Assembly (NCBI GenBank): GCA_951800675.1
Contig: CATOKC010000046.1
Span: forward strand, 1 to 23,823
Length of the DNA stretch: 23,823 nucleotides
Reading direction: 5' to 3'
Source of the DNA: an uncultured Oscillibacter sp.
Lineage (GTDB): Bacteria; Bacillota_A; Clostridia; Oscillospirales; Oscillospiraceae
Part shown: piece after piece, positions 1-7,638 of the stretch
Layout of the letters: every line of letters starts with the position of its first letter
Numbering within the stretch: the first letter of the stretch is position 1
Translations under genes and position numbers: made by a program
The notes under the pieces: model-generated
What the model was told of the DNA's origin: nothing
Seen by the model: the letters and a program-made list of their open reading frames with translations, nothing else
The model's database searches: none

Positions 1-201
1 AAAACTGCGGCATACACAACGCATTTGTCTTTACATCAATTTAGGTATCAAGTGGTGGACCGCCTGGGAGGCACCAAGGCCGCCTTTGACCTGTACGCCC
101 CCGGAACCCAGCGGGCCCTGCTGGAGGCGGAGGGCGCGGTCTTCCGGCCGGACGGCACGGTGGACTTGGTGCGGTGCCAATGGGACCCCCTGGAGGGATA
201 G
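1..201 (+). CDS. C-terminal fragment of an unidentified protein (5' end outside window)
   Basis: A reading frame is open from the first base and stops at TAG 199-201, giving 66 residues that end in DLVRCQWDPLEG. From about base 48 onward the codon use is GC-rich like the neighbouring genes. The first 45 bases are more AT-rich, but the frame stays open. The stop is followed at once by a strong bidirectional terminator, as expected for a real gene end. No family motif is recognised, so no function is proposed. There is an acidic/hydrophobic stretch (LLEAEGAVF) and no membrane segment in the visible part. It converges on tsaD. Confidence 0.5.
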   Translation, partial: KTAAYTTHLSLHQFRYQVVDRLGGTKAAFDLYAPGTQRALLEAEGAVFRPDGTVDLVRCQWDPLEG

Positions 202-239
202 AAAAAGCGCGTGAAGGGAGTATCCCCTCACGCATTTTT
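202..239. terminator. bidirectional rho-independent terminator between the partial gene and tsaD
   Basis: The stem pairs 209-218 with 224-233 (GCGTGAAGGG / CCCCTCACGC, one imperfect pair) around a 5-base loop. It is flanked by AAAAA at 202-206 and TTTTT at 235-239, so a U-tract follows the hairpin on either strand. It overlaps the tsaD stop codon (228-230). It can serve both the plus-strand fragment and the long minus-strand polA-tsaD operon. Confidence 0.85.
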
Positions 240-1250
240 CAGCTCCTCGGAAATGTCCCGGGTGGCGTAGGCGTTCAGCTCCATTCCTGCCGTATGGCCC
301 GCCAGGAACTCGTAATAGCCCTGGGCGGCAATCATGGCCCCGTTGTCCCCGCAGAGGCGCAGTGGCGGCAGGTACAGCTTGATCCCCGCCTCCCGGCAGG
401 CCCGCTCCAGGTCCGCCCGCACGATGGAATTGGCGGCTACGCCTCCGGCGGCCACAAGGGTTCCCCTCCCCGCCAGTCGGACCGCCTCCATAGCCCGGGG
501 CACCAGGGTATCACTGACGGCCTGGGTGAAGTCCCGGGCCAGGGCTCCCCGGTCCAGGGGCTCTCCCACCTGCTCCGCGTGGTGGGCCAGGTTCACCACC
601 GCTGTTTTCAGGCCGGAAAAGCTCATGTCCAGGGGCGCGCCGTCCACCTGGGCGTGGGGCAGGTGATACACACCGCCCGCCGACTGCCGGGCCAGCTCAT
701 CAATGGGCTTCCCCCCAGGATAGGACAGCCCCAGCACCCGGGCCGCCTTGTCAAAGCACTCCCCCGCCGCGTCGTCCCGGGTGCCTCCTACTATTTTCAT
801 ATCCGTATAGCCCGCCACGTCAATGAGCAGGGTGTTCCCCCCGGAGATGGCCAGGGCCAGAAAGGGGGGCTCCAGCTCGGGGAAGGCCAGGTAGTTGGCG
901 GCAATATGGCCCCGGATATGGTGAACGGGAATCAACGGAACCCCCAGCCCCAGAGCGGCGGACTTGGCGAAGCTCAGCCCCACCAGCACCGCGCCGATAA
1001 GCCCCGGCGCGTAGGTCACCGCCACCGCATCGATATCGCCGCGGGTACAGCCCGCGTCCGCCAGGGCCTTTCCCGTCAGGGCGGCAATGGCCTCCACGTG
1101 CTTCCGGGAGGCAATCTCCGGCACCACGCCGCCGTACAGGGCGTGAATTTCCACCTGGGAGGCGATGGCGTCGGACAGCACGGTTCGTCCATCCTCCACC
1201 ACCGCCACGGCGGTCTCGTCGCAGGAGGACTCAAAGCCAAGAATTTTCAT
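228..1250 (-). CDS. tsaD: tRNA N6-adenosine threonylcarbamoyltransferase TsaD
   Basis: TsaD transfers the threonylcarbamoyl group from TC-AMP to A37 of tRNAs that read ANN codons (t6A), working with TsaB and TsaE in bacteria. The 340-residue product has the ASKHA-fold start MKILGFESSCDETAVAV, the metal-binding pair H111/H115 in VHHIRGH, the SGGNT loop, FDKAARVLGL with YPGG, and the late AAGGVAANS and CGDNGAMIA motifs. Length and motif order are normal for the family. Two adjacent ATGs exist. The second (1248-1250) is chosen because it lies 6 bases from the GGAGG at 1257-1261, whereas the first lies only 3 away, and because homologues begin MKIL. It is the last gene of the polA operon, 12 bases after the GNAT gene. 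tsaB and tsaE are not in the window. Confidence 0.97.
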   Translation of the reverse strand: MKILGFESSCDETAVAVVEDGRTVLSDAIASQVEIHALYGGVVPEIASRKHVEAIAALTGKALADAGCTRGDIDAVAVTYAPGLIGAVLVGLSFAKSAALGLGVPLIPVHHIRGHIAANYLAFPELEPPFLALAISGGNTLLIDVAGYTDMKIVGGTRDDAAGECFDKAARVLGLSYPGGKPIDELARQSAGGVYHLPHAQVDGAPLDMSFSGLKTAVVNLAHHAEQVGEPLDRGALARDFTQAVSDTLVPRAMEAVRLAGRGTLVAAGGVAANSIVRADLERACREAGIKLYLPPLRLCGDNGAMIAAQGYYEFLAGHTAGMELNAYATRDISEELKNA

Positions 1251-1262
1251 CATGTCCCTCCC

Positions 1263-1859
1263 TCAATCTTCATTCCAGGGAATCTGGTGAATGGGACCCT
1301 CCGCCGGGTCCCGGGGGATGCGGACGTAGCGCTCGAACTTCTCCTTGGGGAAGCGGTCCTGGTAGATGAAGCGGTTCTCCTCCATTAGCCGCCCGTCTGG
1401 CACGGGCCCCTCGGAGAGGTACAGGGTCTTGTAGTGGGCGCCGAACACGTCCGTGTCGTACCCGGCGGTGCGCAGCCCGTTCCGGGCGTAGAAGCCCCGG
1501 CGGCGCTCCGCCATCGCCGGGTCCGGGGCGTGAACGGGGGCCTCGCTCTCCACCAAAATGACCGTGTCCCGCTCCGCCTGGCGCAAAAGCCCCAGCATCA
1601 GCGCCCCCGCGCCGCTGTTCCGGCGGCCCTCCGCCACGCAGAGGTAATCCAAAAGCGCCCAGCCGGGCCGGCCCAGCCAGAGGAAGCACTCCCCCGCGAT
1701 CTCCTCTCCGTCAAAGAGGCACCAGGGCTGGTAGCAGCCGTCCCGGCACATGGCCTGGATGTTGGCCAGGGGTTTCAGCTCCGACGGGGGGAAGGAGGGC
1801 TTCAAGTCCCGCTCGTAAACCATCGCCACCTGCTCCGGTGAGGCCAGTTTCAGTTTCAT
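1263..1859 (-). CDS. GNAT-family N-acetyltransferase
   Basis: This 198-residue protein has the GNAT acetyl-CoA fold. The central strand WALLDYLCVAEGRRNSGAGALML carries the Q/RxxGxG/A-type pyrophosphate-binding turn (RRNSGAG, about residues 78-84), and FYARNGLRTAGYD is the usual final helix-strand. The substrate cannot be read from the sequence. It starts inside the end of rimI (ATGA overlap, 1856-1859) with GAGGAG upstream, so it is translationally coupled to rimI and lies just before tsaD. The charged C-terminal 45 residues (from about 150) extend past the core fold. It is not RimI-like in its N-terminal half, so a separate substrate is likely. Confidence 0.85.
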   Translation of the reverse strand: MKLKLASPEQVAMVYERDLKPSFPPSELKPLANIQAMCRDGCYQPWCLFDGEEIAGECFLWLGRPGWALLDYLCVAEGRRNSGAGALMLGLLRQAERDTVILVESEAPVHAPDPAMAERRRGFYARNGLRTAGYDTDVFGAHYKTLYLSEGPVPDGRLMEENRFIYQDRFPKEKFERYVRIPRDPAEGPIHQIPWNED

Positions 1860-2335
1860 TCGTTCGTCTCCTCTTCCCCCGTCAGGTCCAGGGTCATGAT
1901 GACCGCGTCCTCCCTCGGGTGCTCATAGTAATTCTTCCGACGCCCCACACCCCGAAAGCCCCGGCTTCCGTACAACGCAATGGCGGGATAGTTGGAGGCC
2001 CGGACCTCCAGGGTCAAAAAGGCCAACCGATTGCCTTTGGCAAAGTTCAAAAACACCTGCAAAAGCTGTCCTGCCACACCTTGGCGGCGGCAGTCCGGCC
2101 GGACCGCCACGTTGAGAATGTATCCCTCGTCCAGCACCACCTGGAGCCCCGCGTAGCCCGCCACGGCCCCCTGTCCATCCAGGGCCACCAGGAAGGCTGC
2201 CAGGTCGTTTTCCAGCTCCTCTTTCAGCATGTTCCGGGACCAGGGGTCCGGGAAGCAAACCCGTTCCAGCTCCACCACCTCGTCCAAATGGTCCCCGTTC
2301 ATGGGGACGATTTGGACCTTCCTATTCTGTTCCAT
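1856..2335 (-). CDS. rimI: ribosomal protein S18-alanine N-acetyltransferase RimI
   Basis: RimI-type GNAT, 159 residues. Family marks are the N-terminal acceptor-side helix DEVVELERVCFPDPWS, the acetyl-CoA loop VRPDCRRQGVAGQLL, then LEVRASNYPAIALYGSRGF and a C-terminal YYEHPREDAVIMTLDL strand. E. coli RimI acetylates the N-terminus of S18. In Firmicutes the gene commonly sits beside tsaD, as here with one extra GNAT gene between them. The ATG at 2333-2335 has AAGGAG about 5-7 bases upstream, and the gene lies 12 bases after the EamA transporter. Family assignment is strong; in Gram-positives the exact target is less well settled. Confidence 0.92.
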   Translation of the reverse strand: MEQNRKVQIVPMNGDHLDEVVELERVCFPDPWSRNMLKEELENDLAAFLVALDGQGAVAGYAGLQVVLDEGYILNVAVRPDCRRQGVAGQLLQVFLNFAKGNRLAFLTLEVRASNYPAIALYGSRGFRGVGRRKNYYEHPREDAVIMTLDLTGEEETNE

Positions 2336-2347
2336 AAACGCTCCTTC

Positions 2348-3196
2348 CTACGCTTCCTCCCGGCTGTAGAGCCCGATGCCCAGCAGGATCAGCGTCCCGC
2401 CGAGCATCACCAGGACGCCAGGCCGCTCCCCGAAGAGGAGCAGCCCCCACACGGAGGCCAGCACCGGCTCCAGCAAATTCGCCGCGGAAATAAAGGCCGG
2501 GGGCAGATACTTCAGGCCCCAGCTGAACACGCTGTGGCCCAGCAGCGTGCAGAATACCGCCATGCCCAGGCCCGCCAGCAGATTGACCGGACCCCAGCCT
2601 ATGAGGGCCTGTCCTCCCGCCAGGGCGGCGGCCAGCACCGTCCCCGCCGCCGAGGTATAGACCAAGGTTGTGTACACCGTGGTGGAGAGGGTCCTCCGGC
2701 AGACGGCCCCCAGCATGGTATAGACCGCCATGCACACGGACCCCGTCAGGGCGAACAGGTTCCCCCGGAGGGCCGTTCCCCCTCCCCCGGAGTCCGCCAG
2801 AGCCACCGCCACGCTGCCGCCGAAGGCCAGCAGCACCGCCGTCCACGCCCGGCGGCTGAGCTTTTTCCGCAAAACCAGCACCGAGGCCAGGGCCACAAAC
2901 AGCACTTCCGTGTCCACCAGCACCACCGCCGCGGCGATGGAGGTCCAGCGGAGGGACTCGAAGTAACAGGCGAAGTGAACCCCCAGAAAGGCCCCGCTGA
3001 GAAGGCTCAGAGAGAGCTCCCGCCGCCGGAGGGCCCGAAACTCCCCCCGCCGGGCAAAGGCCAGGGGAAGCAGCAGCAGGACGGAAAAGGCCATGCGGTA
3101 AAAGGCCAGCGCCAGGGACGGCGCTGTGGACCAACGGACAAAGACGGCGGAGAGGGACACCCCCGCCACGCCCAAAAGAACGATGAGGCGTTTCAT
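2348..3196 (-). CDS. EamA/DMT-superfamily inner-membrane transporter
   Basis: This 282-residue protein is almost entirely hydrophobic, with about ten membrane helices arranged as two EamA halves. It opens MKRLIVLLGVAGVSLSAVF. Conserved EamA features include the AxxFxxxRWTS-like turn (FESLRWTSIAAAVVLVDTE) in half one and LPPAFISAANLLEPVLASVWGLLLFGE in half two. DMT carriers move small metabolites, often amino acids or drugs; the substrate cannot be inferred here. The start overlaps the stop of the upstream 56-codon gene (ATGA) and has GGGAGG upstream. It is transcribed with polA, so expression is probably constitutive. Confidence 0.92.
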   Translation of the reverse strand: MKRLIVLLGVAGVSLSAVFVRWSTAPSLALAFYRMAFSVLLLLPLAFARRGEFRALRRRELSLSLLSGAFLGVHFACYFESLRWTSIAAAVVLVDTEVLFVALASVLVLRKKLSRRAWTAVLLAFGGSVAVALADSGGGGTALRGNLFALTGSVCMAVYTMLGAVCRRTLSTTVYTTLVYTSAAGTVLAAALAGGQALIGWGPVNLLAGLGMAVFCTLLGHSVFSWGLKYLPPAFISAANLLEPVLASVWGLLLFGERPGVLVMLGGTLILLGIGLYSREEA

Positions 3197-3363
3197 GCCG
3201 GCGCCTCCCTTCTATAGCCCAGGTGGACGCCGGTATGCCCAATGCCCAAAACCGCGCTCCCCGGCAGCATCCACCACGCCCGGCCGTAAATTCCCAGCAG
3301 AAAAGAGGCGGCTGCCGGCAGGCTGGCTCCCGCCAGCCAGGAAAAACCGATTTCTTCCGTCAT
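3193..3363 (-). CDS. 56-residue hydrophobic small protein, translationally coupled between polA and the EamA gene
   Basis: No family is recognised. The reading frame starts at ATG 3361-3363, which shares ATGA with the polA stop, and ends at TGA 3193-3195, which shares ATGA with the next start. Such exact fit on both sides argues for a real coupled gene. The product begins MTEEIGFSWL and has two hydrophobic runs, LAGASLPAAASFLLGIYG (about 10-27) and WWMLPGSAVLGIGHTG (about 30-45), then a basic tail YRREAPA. It may be a small membrane protein with one or two short helices. No strong ribosome site precedes it (GAGGCGAAGGG), consistent with dependence on polA translation. Confidence 0.6.
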   Translation of the reverse strand: MTEEIGFSWLAGASLPAAASFLLGIYGRAWWMLPGSAVLGIGHTGVHLGYRREAPA

Positions 3364-6020
3364 CCCTTCGCCTCCAGCCAGTTCTTTCCCCAGTGGGCCT
3401 CCGCCGTCAGGGGGACGCTGAGGCGGACCACGTTCTCCATCTCTTCTTCCAGCAGCCTCGCCACGTCCGCCGCCTCGTCCTCGGGGCACTCCACAATCAG
3501 CTCGTCGTGAACCTGGAGGACCAGCCGGGCCTGGGGCTTCTCCGCCCGGAGGAGCTTCCACACCGCCGCCATGGCCAGCTTCATCACGTCCGCCGCCGTT
3601 CCCTGGATGGGCATGTTCAGCGCCACCCGCTCGCCGAAGGACTGCATATTTTTATTGGATGAAATCAGCTCCGGCAGGTCCCGGCGGCGGTGGAAGAGGG
3701 TTTCCACATAGCCCTTCTCCCGGGCCTTTTTGACCACCTCATCCATATAATGGCGCACGCCGGGAAAGGCGGCAAAGTAACCGTCCATATACTCCCTGGC
3801 CTCCGCCACGGTGACCCCCAGGTCCTGGCTTAAGGAAAAAGCGGAGATGCCGTAGACAATGCCGAAGTTCACCGCCTTGGCCCGGCGGCGCATCTCGTGG
3901 GTCACGTCCTCCCGGGCCACATGAAAGACCTTGGCCGCCGTCTCGGCGTGGAAGTCGCCTCCCGCCAGGAAGGCCTCCCGCATAGCCTCGTCCCCGGCGA
4001 TGTGGGCCAGAATGCGCAGCTCAATCTGGGAATAGTCCGCATCCACCAGGACGCAGCCCTCCGCCGCCGTGAACATCCGGCGGAACTCGCTGCCAAGGTC
4101 CGTCCTCGTGGGGATGTTCTGCAAATTCGGCTCCGTGGAGCTGAGGCGGCCCGTGGCGGTAACGGTCATCTGGAAGTTTGTCCGCACCCGCCCGTCGGGG
4201 TCCATGGCCTTCAAAAGCCCGTCGGCGTATGTGGATTTCAGCTTGGCGTACTGCCGGTATTCCAGCACCGCATCCACAATGGGGTGCTGGAGCTTTTCCA
4301 GCACGTCGGCATTGGTGGACCAGCCGGTTTTCGTCTTTTTCCCGTGGGGCAGGCCCAGGCGATCGAACAGCACTTCCCCCAGCTGCTTGGGAGAGTTGAT
4401 ATTGAACTTGCCCTCGGCCATCTCGTAAATGGCGGCCTCCCGCTCCGCCATCCGGGCGGAGAGGCTCTCGCCGAATTCCGCCAGAGCCCGGGCGTCCACG
4501 CCGCAGCCCGTCCGCTCCATCTCCGCCAGCACCCGGCACAGGGGCAGCTCGGCGGTCTGGAACAACCCCCACTGGCCCCGCTCCCGGAGCCTGGGGGCCA
4601 GCGCCTCATAGATCGCCTCCACCGCCGTGACGCAGCTGTCCAGGGAAGCGGCGGCCTCTCCGTCCCCCAGGAGGGAGAAAGCGTCCGGCTCCAGATAGAG
4701 GGGCTTTGGCAGCTCCTCGTTAAAATAGGCGACAAACAGCCTTTGGAGGTCGTAGCTCCCCGCCGTCGCGTCCAGCAGGTAAGCCCCCAGGGCGGTGTCG
4801 AAAACAAAGCCCTCCGCCGGGAAGCCGCTCTCCAGCAGCATCCGGGTCAGGTCCTTGACGTTGTGGGAAACCTTCTTGATCTCCTCTGAAAACAGGGCGG
4901 AGAGAAGGCGGTTCCAGTCCCCCTGATACTGTTCAAAAAATAGCTCCGCCATGACGGCGGGGCCCTCCCCCGTCTCGCAATAGACTCCCACGGCGGAGCA
5001 GTCCGGCCGGGCCAGCAGGGATACGTGATCCGCCTCTTTCCAGAGGGCCAGCAGCTCCTCTCCCCGGGCGGGGTCCGTCACTGTCTCCACCACGGCGGCA
5101 GCGGCCTCCCGGGCCTCCGGGACCGGGGCGCTGTCCGGGCTGAGGCCGAATTTCTCAATGAGCTTGGTGAACTCCAGCTTCAAAAACAGGGGGTATGCTC
5201 CAGGGCCCGGAGCTTTTCTCCGGTTGTCCTCCGGGCGGAAGTCCAGGGGCGCGTCGGTGACGATGGTGGCCAGCCAGTAAGAATGCCGGGCGTCCGCCTC
5301 TCCCTCCGCCAGCTTTTTGATAATGCCGGGCTTGGCGGGTGTATCCGGGGCGGTCACGATTTCCGGCATGTGGGCATAGAGATGTTCAATCGAGCTATAC
5401 ATTTGAACCAGGCCCATGGCGGTCTTCTCCCCCACGCCCTTCACGCCGGGGATGTTGTCGGAGCTGTCCCCCATCAGGGCCTTCAAATCAATCATGTGGA
5501 TGGGGGCAAAGCCGTACTCCTCCCGAAAGGCCTCCTCCGTCATGTCCTTCGTCGTGGTCTGGCCCATGCGGGTGGAGACCAGCTTCACCTTCGTGTGTTC
5601 ATCAATCAGCTGGAGGCTGTCCTTGTCTCCGGTGACAACGACGCACTCCCAGCCCGCCCCGGCGCATTTCCGGGAAATGGTGCCCAGGAGATCGTCGGCC
5701 TCCCAGCCCTCCAGCTCATAACGGGGGATGTTCAGCGCGTCCAGCACCTCCTTGAGGACCGGCACCTGCACTCGCAGCTCCTCCGGCATGGGCTTCCGGG
5801 TGGCTTTATAAGCCGCGTCCGCCTTGTGGCGGAAGGTGGGGGCGTGGAGGTCGAAGGTGACGCAGACCGCGTCCGGGGACTCCTCCCCCTCCAGGCGCAG
5901 CAGCGTCGTCAGAAAGCCGAAGACGGCGTGGGTATAGAGCCCGTCCCGGGTCGTCAGGGGCCGGATGCCGTAGTAGGCCCGGTTGATGATGCTGTTTCCG
6001 TCGATGACCATGAGCTTCAT
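3360..6020 (-). CDS. polA: DNA polymerase I (5'-nuclease active, 3'-5' proofreading domain apparently inactive)
   Basis: This 886-residue Pol I fills gaps and removes RNA primers. The N-terminal 5'-nuclease domain (1-290) keeps the metal ligands in VIDGN (5-9), EADD (107-110), TGDKD (130-134) and GDSSDNIPGVKGVGEKT (184-200). The middle domain (about 310-480) lacks the DxE motif of a working 3'-5' exonuclease; the matching place reads VSLLARPDCSAVG. The polymerase domain has motif A DYSQIELR (from about 662), O-helix RRRAKAVNFGIVYG (about 711) and motif C VHDELIVE (about 837). ATG 6018-6020 has AGGAGG at 6029-6034. It is first in a six-gene operon reaching tsaD. Loss of proofreading residues is common in Gram-positive Pol I. 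Confidence 0.97.
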   Translation of the reverse strand: MKLMVIDGNSIINRAYYGIRPLTTRDGLYTHAVFGFLTTLLRLEGEESPDAVCVTFDLHAPTFRHKADAAYKATRKPMPEELRVQVPVLKEVLDALNIPRYELEGWEADDLLGTISRKCAGAGWECVVVTGDKDSLQLIDEHTKVKLVSTRMGQTTTKDMTEEAFREEYGFAPIHMIDLKALMGDSSDNIPGVKGVGEKTAMGLVQMYSSIEHLYAHMPEIVTAPDTPAKPGIIKKLAEGEADARHSYWLATIVTDAPLDFRPEDNRRKAPGPGAYPLFLKLEFTKLIEKFGLSPDSAPVPEAREAAAAVVETVTDPARGEELLALWKEADHVSLLARPDCSAVGVYCETGEGPAVMAELFFEQYQGDWNRLLSALFSEEIKKVSHNVKDLTRMLLESGFPAEGFVFDTALGAYLLDATAGSYDLQRLFVAYFNEELPKPLYLEPDAFSLLGDGEAAASLDSCVTAVEAIYEALAPRLRERGQWGLFQTAELPLCRVLAEMERTGCGVDARALAEFGESLSARMAEREAAIYEMAEGKFNINSPKQLGEVLFDRLGLPHGKKTKTGWSTNADVLEKLQHPIVDAVLEYRQYAKLKSTYADGLLKAMDPDGRVRTNFQMTVTATGRLSSTEPNLQNIPTRTDLGSEFRRMFTAAEGCVLVDADYSQIELRILAHIAGDEAMREAFLAGGDFHAETAAKVFHVAREDVTHEMRRRAKAVNFGIVYGISAFSLSQDLGVTVAEAREYMDGYFAAFPGVRHYMDEVVKKAREKGYVETLFHRRRDLPELISSNKNMQSFGERVALNMPIQGTAADVMKLAMAAVWKLLRAEKPQARLVLQVHDELIVECPEDEAADVARLLEEEMENVVRLSVPLTAEAHWGKNWLEAKG

Positions 6021-6064
6021 AGGGGAGACCTCCTGTCAAAAAGGAAAAAATTACAGTCTGGATG

Positions 6065-6093
6065 ATTATACCACGTCTAAACCGGATTCACAA
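6065..6093 (-). promoter_or_regulatory. sigma-A type promoter of the polA-tsaD operon
   Basis: On the minus strand, TTGTGA (6093-6088) is followed after exactly 17 bases by TATAAT (6070-6065). The -10 is a perfect match and the -35 matches 4 of 6. The predicted start lies about 35-40 bases before the polA ATG, leaving room for the ribosome site. Confidence 0.75.
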
Positions 6094-6154
6094 CAGCGGA
6101 AGCTCCTGTTTTTTCGTTTCCGGTTTGTCGCTTTTTGTTTTTCTTTTGTAATTT

Positions 6155-6186
6155 CTTCCCGAAGGGAAGCTGTCATACTTTATAAT
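6155..6186 (+). promoter_or_regulatory. promoter -10 and overlapping inverted repeat upstream of the lipoprotein gene
   Basis: TATAAT at 6181-6186 is a perfect -10 about 33 bases before the lipoprotein ATG, which has AGGAAAGGAG at 6201-6210. No good -35 is present at the right distance. Instead that place holds a perfect inverted repeat CTTCCC-GAA-GGGAAG (6155-6169). No T-run follows, so it is not a terminator. A missing -35 with a palindrome over its position suggests an activator or repressor site; this is inference. Confidence 0.5.
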
Positions 6187-6218
6187 AAGCATTTGATACA
6201 AGGAAAGGAGTTCTGTCC

Positions 6219-7535
6219 ATGCGCCGATTAGAAGTCTTCACCCTGGCGCTGGCCTGTCTGCTCACGCTCACCGCCTGCGGCGGCGGGGCGGAGGCGCCGG
6301 ACGCCGGGCGGGACCCGCTTCCCCCGGACGGCGGCGAGGATATGACCGTCTATGACTGCGGCGGGCTGAGCGTGGCCCTGCCCACCGAACACCTGGACCT
6401 CCTGCGGGTAGATACGGACTTCCCCGACGCTGAGGAGAGCTGGAAGCCCCTGATCTCCGTTTACGAAAAAGCCTCCTACGAGGCGGCCATGGAGGACTTC
6501 GGCGGCGAGGGGGGCTTCCTCTTCGGCTTTCTGGCGATGGACCAGGCGGCCTTTGAGCAGCACATCAACGCCGACGGCGATTTCGCCCGCGTCTTTGCCA
6601 CTGACGGAGAGCGGTACTATGCTCGTACCGGTCCCACTGATGTGCAGTTCTACCGTTCCGGCCTCAGCGGTAGCTGTCTTCTGGATCACCCGGACTGGAA
6701 AACCTGGGAGAAGCTCTGTAAACTGGGCCCCCTGGTCCAAGAGGATTTCCTTTCCCGGAACCGCCTTTCCACCTACAATGGTTCGCAGCTCTTGGAGCAG
6801 CCCTTCACCTATGTTGGGGAGCATGTATACCTTCAATACGCCCCTAGTGTGGATTCTGACGGTAGCCGGAACATTTTCGACACGCTGATTCTATCCCAGC
6901 CCGCCACCCAGGGCCGGGGAGGCATCTGGGCCGTAGAACGCTGGCTCAGCGACGGCTATGTCTCTCTCTACTTCCCGGACACCGGGGTACCCGCCGCCGA
7001 ATACTATTCCAACCTCCAACGCGCGTGTGACGCCGGGAAGCGGCCCGAGCTGCTGACCCCTGAGGGAGCGGCCCAAGCCTTTGTGAGGGACTACTTCGAC
7101 CAAGAGTCTTCCCCGGAGGATTTCGTGGAATGCGACGCAGACACGGTAGCTTATGCCAAAGCCAATTTACATTTCCGAAAATTGGTCTTGGACCTGATGG
7201 ACGGGCGGGACGTGGACAATGAGGACCTTTTGAACTGTGTGGCTGTCGTCACCGGGGAAACCTTGGGTATATTGGGCCGCAGCGCATACGCTTCCGAATG
7301 GTGGCCCGCCCTGCGGGATGCGCTGGAAGCCGCCGCTATAGGCGACGCCCAGCAGGACCGGGACCGGAATATGCTAGCTTTCTTCCTGACCATTCCAAAC
7401 ATCTACAAGGAAGACTTGGCCAGTATCCTCCAGGCCCAGGCTCTGGCGGACTTTGACGCTTTCACCGCCGCTTTTGAGGAGTTCCCCGAGGAGGACCAGA
7501 CTTACATCCAGATGAACACCAGCGTCTTCCGTTGA
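6219..7535 (+). CDS. putative lipoprotein of unknown function
   Basis: This 438-residue protein has a typical lipoprotein signal: charged MRRLE, a hydrophobic core, and lipobox LTAC with the lipidated cysteine at residue 20. An acidic glycine/proline-rich linker follows (to about 42). The mature part is acidic and soluble and contains FFLTIPNIYKEDLASILQAQALADFDAFTAAF near the end. No catalytic motif or known domain is recognised. Parts, such as the FVRDYFDQESSPEDF region from about 290, resemble the mixed alpha/beta lipoproteins common in gut Clostridia, but this is only an impression. It is transcribed divergently from polA, alone or with ridA 103 bases downstream. Codon use is less extreme in GC than the flanking genes, notably in 6600-7300. 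Confidence 0.8.
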   Translation: MRRLEVFTLALACLLTLTACGGGAEAPDAGRDPLPPDGGEDMTVYDCGGLSVALPTEHLDLLRVDTDFPDAEESWKPLISVYEKASYEAAMEDFGGEGGFLFGFLAMDQAAFEQHINADGDFARVFATDGERYYARTGPTDVQFYRSGLSGSCLLDHPDWKTWEKLCKLGPLVQEDFLSRNRLSTYNGSQLLEQPFTYVGEHVYLQYAPSVDSDGSRNIFDTLILSQPATQGRGGIWAVERWLSDGYVSLYFPDTGVPAAEYYSNLQRACDAGKRPELLTPEGAAQAFVRDYFDQESSPEDFVECDADTVAYAKANLHFRKLVLDLMDGRDVDNEDLLNCVAVVTGETLGILGRSAYASEWWPALRDALEAAAIGDAQQDRDRNMLAFFLTIPNIYKEDLASILQAQALADFDAFTAAFEEFPEEDQTYIQMNTSVFR

Positions 7536-7575
7536 AAAACTTTCTCACTTCTCGAAACTTTTCTCATACCGCCCC

Positions 7576-7604
7576 TTGCTTTTCTCTCCTGTTTGTATTA
7601 GAGT
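7576..7604 (+). promoter_or_regulatory. possible weak promoter for ridA
   Basis: TTGCTT (7576-7581) and TAGAGT (7599-7604) are spaced by 17 bases and lie 35 bases before the ridA ATG. Each matches consensus only partly (3 and 4 of 6). Just upstream an imperfect direct repeat, AAACTTTCTCAC / AAACTTTTCTCA (7537-7566), fills the gap after the lipoprotein gene. No terminator separates the two genes, so read-through is also possible. Confidence 0.35.
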
Positions 7605-7638
7605 AGAAGTATCAAATACAAAAAAGGAGACTGTCAAC

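Noticed and set aside
174..1388. 404-codon plus-strand open frame opposite tsaD and GNAT
   Set aside because: Antisense to tsaD with all its motifs; it has GC-rich shadow composition (many Gly, Arg, His, Gln), no ribosome site and it crosses a terminator.
1838..3217. 459-codon plus-strand open frame opposite rimI and the EamA gene
   Set aside because: Low-complexity His/Gln/Arg/Pro product typical of the antisense of GC-rich genes; the opposite strand is clearly coding.
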